A stretch of DNA of 64,000 nucleotides, from the NCBI RefSeq assembly GCF_033958435.1, contig NC_134161.1, positions 13,888,001 to 13,952,000 on the forward strand. Reading direction: 5' to 3'. Numbering within the stretch: the stretch's first letter is position 1; each line of letters opens with the position of its first letter. Under the pieces are notes generated by a model. That model made no database searches. It saw only the letters and a program-made list of their open reading frames with translations, and was not told the DNA's origin. Source of the DNA: Carettochelys insculpta. Its lineage: Eukaryota > Chordata > Testudines > Carettochelyidae. This document shows positions 55,802 through 64,000 of this stretch, in pieces. The position numbers and the translations under genes are program-made.

Positions 55802-55908
55802 ATGGAGGGAGGGACTGAAGCTGCTGCTGCTGCTTTTACCAATATCTGTACAGCTGCTTCCATTGCGGGGACGGTAGGAACTGGCAGTAATCGTGATGAA
55901 TCCAAAAG
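55802..55908 (+). CDS. candidate first coding exon of an unidentified host gene
   Basis: ATG at 55802 lies in a strong Kozak context (A at -3, G at +4). The frame gives 35 codons beginning MEGGTEAAAAAFTNIC, with a CTG repeat encoding five Ala and a Ser/Gly/Thr-rich remainder ending NRDESK. It reaches AAAAG|GTCAGT at 55908/55909, a good splice donor (phase 2). The start just follows a microsatellite, as 5' UTRs sometimes do. I do not recognise the protein and see no downstream exon. A chance combination of Met, a CTG repeat and a GT is the alternative. Confidence 0.25.
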
Positions 55909-56149
55909 GTCAGTGCTATCAATAAATCACCCACAGATATATTTGCTTCTGAAACATGCTCTTTTTTAAAGCCTTTCTCTCATAAAAGGAATATTAAGCT
56001 GGTACCTTAGCTGTTGTGAAGAACAATAATCGTTGTGTGCTGTGTCTTAGCCAACAGTATCTAATAAAGATTTAGAGCATGACAGTAGTTTTAAAAAAGC
56101 AAGCATGTCATTATCACTTAGATAATGCACGTTCCTTTAAAATAAATAT

Positions 56150-56203
56150 ATGTATATATACAGAGAGAGAGGGAGAGAGAGAGAGAGAGTCTCTCTCTCT
56201 CTC
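56150..56203. repeat. (GA)n-(TC)n microsatellite
   Basis: A TATATATACA run is followed by about 14 GA units, then about 9 TC units, giving a GA/TC inverted simple repeat. Confidence 0.9.
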
Positions 56204-58255
56204 TAAGACCATACAGGTTTAGGATGTTGGTATAGAAGGAGGGTAAATTATTTTCTTCCATAGGTTTTTATTAGAGATGATATATCATCATATAAAAAGT
56301 TGCTGGGTATTTTTTGGTATTGGTATTTGGTATTTTTTTCATCTCTCACCCTTTATATGACCACCTCTTCTGAAGCAGGTTCGAGTAAAATTGGTATCAA
56401 GTAAAGCAATTAGTATAAGAGAAACTTGCATTTATTTAACCTAAATATAAAATGTTTTATGTTATAAACTACATGATCCTTACCGGGGCTGTAGTGCAAG
56501 AGCAATAGTTGGCGTTCTCAGTACATTTATTTATTTATTTATTTTGTGGCTAATTAACTGCCACTCTGTGGCTTTAGAAACTGGTTTCGGAGCTCCAGGT
56601 TATCATGTAGTTAACATTCTTGTGGAATGAGGCAGTGCTGATTATCTTCAGGACGAATCTCCTCCTTCACTCTTGGCTTGCATGTATACAGTGGCTGATA
56701 TGAAATAAGTCTCTGTTGTTGTTCCAGTGCTATTGAGCTTTTCTACTTCTGGGCTGAGAGCACATTAATATTTCCTGACGGAGAGAGAGGGGTGGAGAGA
56801 CAGTTTAACTTAAAACTTGCCTTCTCTGGCATGGCTGTCACCCTCCTACCTGGTTTGCAGATTGAAGCTGTTTTGCAAAACTAAAAGTTATTTATGGGTA
56901 TAGCTGCAGGAAGCAGAAGACTCAGACTCTTCTATTTCAGCGTATCATACGTATACATTAAGATTAGCTATTTTATGGTGGCTCCACCTACATGGGTTTA
57001 CACAGCCTCAGGGGTGCAGTGGATAATTCCTTCCAGTGCTGGAAAGGAACCCAAATAAACCCAGATTTTTTTGAATTTGTTTTGTTGTAGGCAATGAAAA
57101 GAAAAAAAGCCTTGAGGGAACTGTTAAGGTGGTCTCCCCAGAACATTTAACCTGTTGACGAACTGAAACACCATGAGAAAAATTGGATGTTGTAAAATTC
57201 CAAAATGCTGTGTTCACCACAATGTAGCAGGCTTTTGTGAATAGCAGTGTCATGGAATTTTCTTGTTTTGTGTGAGTTTCTTAGGAAATGCTTGGTGTTT
57301 TAGGGCAATGATTGTTTGCAAGCAGATAAGTGTAATGTTACAAGATACTGTTTCCATTGCCAAAGGTGCAAAATTTTGTTTTGTTTTGTTTTGTTTTGTT
57401 TTTGCTGGAGATCTGTTTTTCCTTGTTGAGAATGTGCAGTGATCATCTAACTCATTCCCAAACCTCAGGGTTGTGTATAGGTCAAATCTGTTTTCATTCC
57501 AGAAGGGGTAGCCTTTCCTCCCCTCTGCTATGCAAATAATCTAAAGTATAATGGAATGGCCCCTCAACATCCTGCTTGTCAGAGTACAAACAAAAATCTG
57601 CACTGAGTCTTTCAGGATTCAGTTTGAAAGGTTTATGGGAATATTTTAAAGTTTTTGCTATGTCCATCATGCTTCCGACACCAGCATTTTGTTTTTCTGT
57701 AGTGTTTGTCTGGGGATTCTGATTGTTGGCACTGAGATGTGAACCTAAACAATGAAACTCAAGGCCTTATCCTCCCTGGCCTTACTTTGGTAAAAAACCC
57801 TACTTGTGTGAGTCAGGACTCCAGGTTTGGGTCCTGAAATAGCAATTGTTTTAATTATTTTCTTTCTTTTGGGTGTCAACTTGGTGCTGATGAAAGTGGG
57901 ACCACTACCAAAGAATGACCAGACACAAAGCAGGCAATGATTTCTCAATTTTCTCTGTTGCCAAAGCCACAGGCTTTGTTTCTAATGTGCAACACCTTAC
58001 ACTTAATGCCAGTCTTGGGCATTTAATTTTATATACGTGCATAGTTGTAAGATGCTTCATGTGATATAGCCTTGCATCCAGGAAGACCTACCCTGACAAT
58101 ATGAATCTCACTTTTATTTGTTACCTGAGCATGTGCTCTAGCTTCTCCTTAGTTTATTTTCTTGCATTTTACTGTCAACAAGTAACACATTCTGCTGAAT
58201 TCCCCCTCTCAAGGATATCTGTACTTTTCTTGGGAAAGTTATTCCAATATATCAT
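56204..58255. other. unassigned stretch
   Basis: Contains an ATTT repeat at 56526-56545 and a TTTTG repeat at 57375-57401. No gene or bounded mobile element was recognised. Confidence 0.35.
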
Positions 58256-58425
58256 TACAAGTTGAGCCTCTCTAGTCTGGCATTCTCTTGTCCGGCAACA
58301 TCCATGGTCTGGCATAATTTTAGTTAGCTAAATGTCCACTTATCATGGGTGCGGCCAGGTTTCTCGTGGTCCCATGAAGTTTGTTTTACAGCCACCAGTC
58401 CTGACTCTGTGTTCTTTGATGCTAT
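58256..58425 (+). mobile_element. TA-flanked DNA transposon, left part
   Basis: TA then CAAGTTGAGCCTCTCTAG (58258 on), GTCTGGCATTCTC, TTTTAGTTAGC and ACAGCCACCAGTCCTG. Same family as the copies at 10.3, 19.7 and 44.2 kb. The right third is missing after about 58425. Confidence 0.6.
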
Positions 58426-59767
58426 TGGCAGCCAGCTCTTCTATGTGGAGGAGAAAGGGCGAACACTGGCTTACATAAAATGTGAGGCTACCTCAAAGAT
58501 AGCTCTTAGGGAAAGTTCAGAACTGACTGGACAAGAGATATAAGGAGAGAAGGAGAGGAGGAATGCAAGGAGCACAAGGATAAATGGAAGGAGGCAAGAC
58601 TGGAGATGCAGGAGGGTGGTAAAAGAGCTGTCAGAAGGTGAGAAATTACTAGGACACAGCGGAAAGGATAGATCTGAGTGCTAATAGATACAAGTGGAAC
58701 TACCAGAGTATGGCAAGAGCTGGGATGTGCGAGAAGAGTAAAAAATCAACTCGACTTCTCCAGTGAGCACCACAGTTCAAACTTCAGTTCCAGTTAAGTC
58801 CAGTTTATTATTTCTCTTTGTGCCTTGAGCTGGGCTGGAAAGCTCTGGGATGCTGTCAGTGTTTTTTATAAATTTGTACTAAGAACCTCGCTCAGAGTTG
58901 GAATGTAGCAGATGAGGTTTCGGTCCTGAAGCAATTTAAAACAAAATACGTGCAGGATAACTTCTCTCGCCTTCCTGTGTTTTAAAAACACAAATAAGTG
59001 CAGTTGCTATGTTTTCAAATCTGCTGTTGTCCCGTCACTGACCAATTCCACCCTAGAGACAGAAACATCTTTGGTAAGCACTTTATTTTATCGTAACCAG
59101 TGATCATTATTGTATGGGCTGAATATACTGTGTCAACATACATTGTAGTGAATCCATGATCACACAGAGCTTCAGAATTCTCACGGTGGTGAAAGCTATG
59201 GCTACAGTAATAGCAGTGTTGCAACATTCATGACTTTATTGTGGGTCTTGCAATATTTGATGTCTTCTTTAAATCCCCTGCTCCGAGAAACAGGTGATTA
59301 TGTCAATATTTCAGTTTTCATTTTTAAAAAAACCCAGTGTCAAGTAGTTTCTAAGCAATCTCAGGGTATTTTGTGCTTGACTCTTGTGTTTTTTTAATGT
59401 TTGGGGATTGGTGGTTCTAACAGGGCTATGTCTCAGAATTCATGCTCCAGAGGATAGATCTCTTGCTCCCATTTGAACTAAAGTGGAATCTCAACTATTA
59501 ATGGTAAAGGACCATTGACACACCGTTTAGCAGGTCTGCTTCTGTCCAATATAATGTGCGGCTATATGACATATATACCAGCAAGTCCATTAAAATATTT
59601 TGCAACGTTAGGATTTCTTTTCTGGGAATGTTCTGATCTTGCCAACAAAAAGACCCAGCTTCTCAAAATCTATTTTGAATATGATTCCCCATGAGCCATT
59701 TTTATATAAGCTGTTGAGCAAGCACAGTGCAATTTAGAAAGTATGCTATTGTATATTGTACCTCCTA
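58426..59767. other. unassigned stretch
   Basis: Nothing recognised beyond short frames. Confidence 0.35.
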
Positions 59768-59960
59768 AAACCAGGTTATCAGAGGGGAAGCCATTTTAGC
59801 CTGTATCTGCAAAACAACAAGAAGCACTGTGACACCTTACAGACTAGCAGATTTAGTGTAGCATAAGCTTTTGCGGGTAAAGACCTACTTTGTTAGATGC
59901 ATCCAATGAATCTGCTAGTCTGCAAGGTGCCACAGGACTTCTCATTGCATAAACCAAGTT
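59768..59960. mobile_element. compact head-to-head PLE unit (family B), imperfect TSD
   Basis: The body 59778-59950 (173 bp) is flanked by AAACCAGGTT (59768-59777) and AAACCAAGTT (59951-59960). Inverted arms: GTGACACCTTACAGACTAGC on the left, GCTAGTCTGCAAGGTGCCAC on the right. The left arm has a decayed minus-strand hammerhead core (CTAACAA, with GAAA changed); the right arm lacks a core. Confidence 0.7.
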
Positions 59961-60052
59961 GGAATTGTTTATAATATGAGTCCACACAATGTATCAGAAA
60001 TTTTAAAGACCCTTTAAAGGTCTTATATGATACCAGAAGAAAGATGTGCCAC

Positions 60053-60494
60053 ATGGGCTATGTCTACACTAGCCCCAAACTTCGAAATGGCCATGCAAAT
60101 GGCCATTTCGAAGTTTACTAATGAAGCGCTAAAATGCATATTCAGCGTTTCATTAGCACGCGGGCGGCCGCGGCACTTCGAAATTGACGCGGCTCGCTGC
60201 TGCGTGGCTCGTCCCGACAGGGCTCCTTTTCGAAAGGACCCCACCTACTTCGAAGTCCCCTTATTCCCATCTGCTCATGGGAATAAGAGGACTTCGAAGT
60301 AGGCGGGGTCCTTTTGAAAAGGAGCCCCATCTGGACAAGCCGCGCGGCGGCGAGGTGCGTCAATTTTGAAGTGCCGTGGCCGCCCGCATGCAAATGAAGC
60401 ACTGAATATGTATTTCAGTGCTTCATTAGGAAACTTCGAAATGGCCATTTGCGTAGCCATTTCGAAGTTTGGGGCTAGTGTAGACACGGCCATG
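60053..60494. mobile_element. 436-bp nested-palindrome MITE, TSD ATG
   Basis: The body 60056-60491 is exactly 436 bp, like the copy at 48315-48750, flanked by ATG on both sides. It starts GGCTATGTCTACACTAG and ends CTAGTGTAGACACGGCC, with the same arm hairpins. Eight TTCGAA hexamers remain; two others read TTTGAA, the expected CpG decay. Confidence 0.85.
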
Positions 60495-60804
60495 GAGTGG
60501 TTTTTCAAGGCAGGAAATGCCTATGGTATCAAAGATAAAACAGGAAATGGGAATTACATGCGTTCACAATGTTATATAAAAGTTAATTTAATACATACTT
60601 TGGGTGACTTTTTTTTTTGAACTGGGAGAGCAAATTACGATCACTGATGGAAACATATATTTCTTGGCTTGAAAACCTTCATTCATGAACAGTGAGTGGG
60701 CACACTTTCCTGATAAATGTGTGTGTGAGGTAGCATGTGAAAGGGTTAATTTCCAAAGAACGTAAGTATTTGAAAAACAAAAATAAAAACAAACTAGCAC
60801 CTAT

Positions 60805-61068
60805 GATTGGGAACAGTGGTTTCACGTTACAGAGTGGAAGGTGTAGGTTGGATATTAGGAAAAGCTATTTCACCAAAGGGGTGGTGAGACACTGGAATGT
60901 GTTACTTGGAGAGGTGATGGAGTATCCATCCTTAGAGGTTTTTAAGTCCTGGCTAGACCAAGTCCTGGCTGGGATGATTTATTTCGGGTTGATCCTTCTT
61001 TGGGCAGGGGAATGGACTCGATGACCTCCTGTGGTCCCTTCCAGCCCTAGGAGTCTTATGATTCTATG
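60805..61068 (+). mobile_element. CR1 3' fragment
   Basis: The frame reads RCRLDIRKSYFTKGVVRHWN, EVMEYPSLEVFKSWL (the CR1 RT C-terminus). The 3' UTR with GACTCGATGACCTCCTGTGG, CCCTTCCAGCCCTAGG ends TCTTATGATTCTATG. It is a severe 5' truncation, in a subfamily distinct from the other CR1s here. Confidence 0.8.
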
Positions 61069-61069
61069 A

Positions 61070-61553
61070 AAATAACCTTCCAGCACAAACTGAATGTAAT
61101 CTAAACACGGTTGTCTTCCTGAGTCTTCAGATAGACCTATCCAGTACCTCTGCTGCCACTAATAGCTTTTTTCCCCCTAAGCAGCAGCACCATGACATTA
61201 GTGAGACACGAGTCGTTTTCATGTGTGATACTCAGAACTCTGTGCTAAATTGTGAAACTGTCAAGAATGCTGTTGCTTTCACATTAATCTTGCTTGGCAA
61301 AGCTGTGAGGGGCAGGAAAGAAGGCACAAAAGTTATCAATATGGAAAGAGAAATCAGAAAAAATATGTGAGATGGATAGCGTAGCTGAGTTGTCTTTGCT
61401 TTTCTTGGCAGGAGCCAGCATTATCTGGGAGATGGGAACAGAGGCTGAGACTGCCTGCTAGGAAGCCCTGCAGTGCAAAGGAGAGACACAGATCTCCTTT
61501 TCCCTTCTAGTGTTGAGTCAGAGGAAGGGAGTTTCATAAGGAGAAAAACCTAC
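61070..61553. other. unassigned spacer
   Basis: Nothing recognised. Confidence 0.35.
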
Positions 61554-61656
61554 TATCAAGAGACTAGTAAGAGAGAGAAAGCCGTGCTAATCTATATACT
61601 ATCAAAACAAAAAAGCAGTCCAGTAGCACTTTAAAGACTAACAGAATAATTTATTA

Positions 61657-61696
61657 GGTGATGAGCTTCCATGGGACAGACCCGCTTCTTCAGACC
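61657..61696 (-). ncRNA. hammerhead-ribozyme-like motif, family A (core mutated)
   Basis: On the minus strand GGT, CTGAAGA, a CGGGTCTGTCCCA hairpin, GGAA (GAAA expected), GCTC, ATCACC. One core A is changed to G, which should abolish cleavage. A three-base ATC insertion relative to the 828 copy still allows a UGGU/AUCA stem I with one wobble pair. Confidence 0.5.
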
Positions 61697-61849
61697 ATAG
61701 CCATACCAGAACAGACTCAATATTTAAGGCACAGAGAACCAAAAATAGTAATCAAGGTGGACAAATCAGAAAAAAAATTACCAAGGTGAGCAAATCAGAG
61801 AGCAGAGGGGCAGAAGGTGGAGTGGTGGTGTCAAGAATTAGATTAAGCC

Positions 61850-63238
61850 TAGTATGCAGACGAGCCCCTATAATGACCCAGAAAATTCCCATCCTGGTTC
61901 AAACCAAGTGTTAATGTGTCAAATCTGAATATAAAAGAGAGTTCAGCAGCCTCTCTTTCAAGAGTGTTGTGAAAATTCCTCTCCAGTAAGATGTAAACTT
62001 TTAAGTCATTAACAGAATGGCCCACTCCATTAAAATGCTGGCTGACCGGTTTGTGGATCAGAAGTGTTTTTATGTCTGTTTTGTGCCCATTAACTGTTTG
62101 TCTAAGAGTTTGAAATCTGTCCAATGTACAAAGCATCTGGGCATTGTTGGCACATGATGGCATATATGATGTCAGTTGAGGAACATGATAATGTGCCTGT
62201 GATTCTGTGAATAACCTGGTTAGGTCCAGTGATGGTATCTCCAGAATAGATATGTGGACAAAGCTGGCAGCGGGCTTTGTTGCAAGGAAAAGTTCCAGGA
62301 CTGGTGTTCCTGCGGTATAGACTGTGGTTGTTGGTGAGAATCCTCATAAGGTTGGAGGTTGTCTGTCGGAGAGAACAGGCCTGTCACCTAGGGCCTTCTG
62401 GAGTGTGGCATCCTGATTAAGGATAGGTTGTAGGTCTTTAATAATGCGTTTCAGTGGTTTGAGTAGGGGGCTGTAGGTAATGACGAGTGGTGTTCTGTTC
62501 TTGGTTTTTTTGGGCCTGTCTTTGAGTAGCTGGTCTCCGGGAATTCGTCTGGCCCTGTCGATTTGTTTTTTTATTTCTCCTGGTGGGTAATTCAGGTTTA
62601 TGAGTATTTGGTAAAGATCGTGTAGTTTTCGATCTCTGTCAGTAGGATCAAAGCAAATGGGATTGTACCTAAGGGCTTAACTGTAAACAATGGATCTAGT
62701 TGTGCGTGCAGGATGGAAGCTAGAAGTGTGTAGGTAAGTATAGTGATGAGTGGGTTTCTGGTAGAGTGTGGTACTGATCAGGCCATCCTTGATTTGTACT
62801 GTAGTGTCCAGGAAATGCATCTCTTGCATGGAGTAGTCGAGGCATAAGTTGATGGTGGGGTGCAGATTGTTAAAGTCTCTGTGGAATTCTTCTAGAGTCT
62901 CTGTACCATGGGTCCAAATCAGAAAGATGTCATCAGTGATTGTAAGTAGAGGAAGAGTGATAGGGGATGAGAGCTGAGGAATTGTTGTTCCAGGTCAGCC
63001 ATAAATAAATTAGCATATTGTGGGGCCATGCGGCTGCCCATAGCAGGTCCACTAATCTGGAGGTATAAATTGTCCCCAAATTGGAATTAATTGTGGGTGA
63101 GAACAAAGTTACAGAGGTCAGACACCACATTGGCTGTGGGGACATCAGGGATGGTATTCCTGATCACTTGTAATCTGTCTTCATGTGGAATATTAGTGTA
63201 CAGAGCCACTACATCCATGGTGGCAAGGATGGTGTTGT
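61850..63238 (-). pseudogene. PLE reverse transcriptase + GIY-YIG endonuclease relic
   Basis: On the minus strand: motif A LATMDVVALYTNIPHEDR with its catalytic Asp, then QISGPAMGSRMAPQYANLF (the PLE-specific G-MG--MAP-YAN block), a DDIFLIW catalytic motif, FLDTTVQIKDGLISTTLYQK, and SFHPARTTRSIVYS. The linker includes PGEIKKQIDRARRIPGDQLL. The GIY-YIG domain has CPDALYIGQ, a histidine and LEREAAEL. Lesions: a stop before FQFGDNLYLQ, a frameshift before DDIF, a stop after SIVYS, and frameshifts near 62348 and 62105. PLE RT is related to telomerase RT. Confidence 0.8.
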
Positions 63239-63251
63239 GATCAAGAGACTA

Positions 63252-63412
63252 CGTGTACCTACACTATAGGAGTGATAGAGGCATAGCTGTAGTGCAGTCT
63301 GGCTCACCTACAATGGGAGTTTGGTGAACCTAACTGTGGCCAACAGGACAAGAAACATTTCACAGCTCTGGAAGATTTTGCTATGCCTACATAAGTTTTA
63401 GTGTAGACTAGC
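63252..63412. mobile_element. possible Harbinger-type MITE
   Basis: CGTGTACCTACACTATAGG at the left and ACATAAGTTTTAGTGTAGAC at the right resemble inverted TCTACAC ends. It abuts the PLE duplication; no clean 3-bp duplication was found. Confidence 0.4.
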
Positions 63413-63586
63413 TAGACGCAATAGATTGGAATCTCCCTCCCCAAAGCAGCGTCCAAAATTAACACCTTGCTAGAAATGCCATCACTTTTCCTAGCAAATA
63501 GATGTGGTATAGTACAGCTGGTGTTAGCCCTGGACTGCTTGTTTTCTTCCTCCCCATCCTTACCTATGTGTCTTCTGGTGGTGAGG

Positions 63587-63856
63587 TGGGTCTGCACTTA
63601 AAACAGAGGTTGGCATTGCTACGACACTCAGGGAAATGAAACTCCCTCCCCACGTATGTGCTGTAGCTGTGCAAACCTACTCCAAATATAGATGCCATTA
63701 GGTCAAGGGAGGTATGTGTCTGTGGACGAAGCTACCATGGCTTTGGAAGGAGGAGGTCCCACAGTAATGGAGAAGCTCTTTTAGTCATTGTAGTCTGTGT
63801 CTCTAGGGTTATAATGGGATAGCTATACCATTGTGGCTCACGTGTGTGGACCTGGT
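63587..63856. mobile_element. possible Harbinger-type MITE
   Basis: GTGGGTCTGCACTTA at the left and TCACGTGTGTGGACCTGG at the right pair loosely as inverted ends. The interior has TCTGTGGACGAAGC and GGGATAGCTATACC. Boundaries are uncertain. Confidence 0.35.
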
Positions 63857-64000
63857 TATTAAAATGAACGTGCCTGCTAAATTTCTCAAGTACCATAGCT
63901 GTCAGCCTGATTAGAGAGTGCAGGTAGTTGTCTCAATTATACATTCTTTTGCTTGTAAAATACCCCCATGATTGATTGATTGTGGGTGTAAATTGGAGAT
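63857..64000. other. unassigned flank
   Basis: Nothing recognised to the end of the window. Confidence 0.4.

Larger units (their letters stand above)
61555..63251 (-). mobile_element. Penelope-like element with RT and endonuclease relics, TSD ATCAAGAGACTA
   Basis: The body 61567-63239 (about 1.67 kb, minus strand) lies between perfect 12-bp copies of ATCAAGAGACTA (61555-61566, 63240-63251). It begins, truncated, at RT motif A, continues through the rest of RT, the linker and the GIY-YIG domain, and ends in the family A terminal region with a hammerhead-like core (61657-61696) and the TATAGATTAGCACGGCTTTC tail. There is no inverted arm in this copy. Confidence 0.85.

Noticed and set aside
55599..55969. 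Long frames with poly Cys-Val or poly His-Thr
   Set aside because: Translations of the GT microsatellite. Only the ATG-initiated segment after the repeat was kept as a low-confidence exon.
63041..63140. 70-codon minus-strand frame at 62933-63145
   Set aside because: Wrong frame over the PLE reverse transcriptase; the correct frame gives the QISGPAMGSRMAPQYAN block.

Overview
The window is repeat-dense vertebrate DNA, most likely from a turtle (Testudines); a crocodilian is the main alternative. The evidence is the repeat mix: CR1 LINEs in several subfamilies and states of decay, a tRNA-derived SINE with a CR1-like 3' tail, Penelope-like retroelements (PLEs) with hammerhead-like terminal regions, PIF/Harbinger DNA transposons with palindromic MITEs, hAT and Tigger/mariner-type MITEs, one solo LTR, and ancient L2/MIR-like relics. 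No bacterial-style operon, rRNA or functional tRNA gene is visible. No complete host gene is recognisable. The only candidate host coding segment is a short possible first exon near 55.8 kb.

Layout. 0-2 kb: a PLE insertion with inverted arms and a GIY-YIG endonuclease fragment, a hAT relic and a palindromic MITE. 2-10 kb: mostly unassigned DNA with one small hAT element and one PLE-end insertion. 10.3-10.6 kb: a TA-flanked DNA transposon. 11.0-14.5 kb: a three-level nest (hAT containing CR1 containing a second CR1), with an intact 8-bp hAT target duplication outside. 14.6-16.1 kb: a decayed non-LTR reverse transcriptase of another family. 16.3-22.8 kb: scattered MITEs and a PLE end. 25.9-26.7 kb: two adjacent inverted-arm PLE units, one interrupted by a hAT. 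27.6-28.7 kb: an L2-like relic interrupted by a MITE. 35.7-38.2 kb: a Harbinger transposon with a transposase relic, interrupted by a CR1 fragment and a MITE. 42.2-42.5 kb: a solo LTR. 44-49.4 kb: a TA-flanked transposon, long palindromic MITEs, a Tigger-like MITE sitting in a palindrome, and minus-strand CR1 pieces. 52.3-55.1 kb: a SINE, another PLE unit interrupted by a MITE, and a Harbinger-type MITE. 55.7-55.9 kb: a G-run/GT microsatellite just upstream of the candidate exon. 58-64 kb: a TA transposon fragment, a small PLE unit, a 436-bp palindromic MITE, a CR1 3' end, and a 1.7-kb PLE carrying RT and endonuclease relics.

Target-site duplications could be read directly for many insertions: 3 bp for Harbinger/MITEs, 8 bp for hAT, TA for Tigger-like elements, 5 bp for the LTR, and 10-15 bp for PLEs. 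They fix boundaries and the relative order of insertion. The most interesting signal is a recurrent hammerhead-ribozyme-like core in the PLE termini. Its stems I and II show compensatory changes between copies, and it often occurs in head-to-head pairs.
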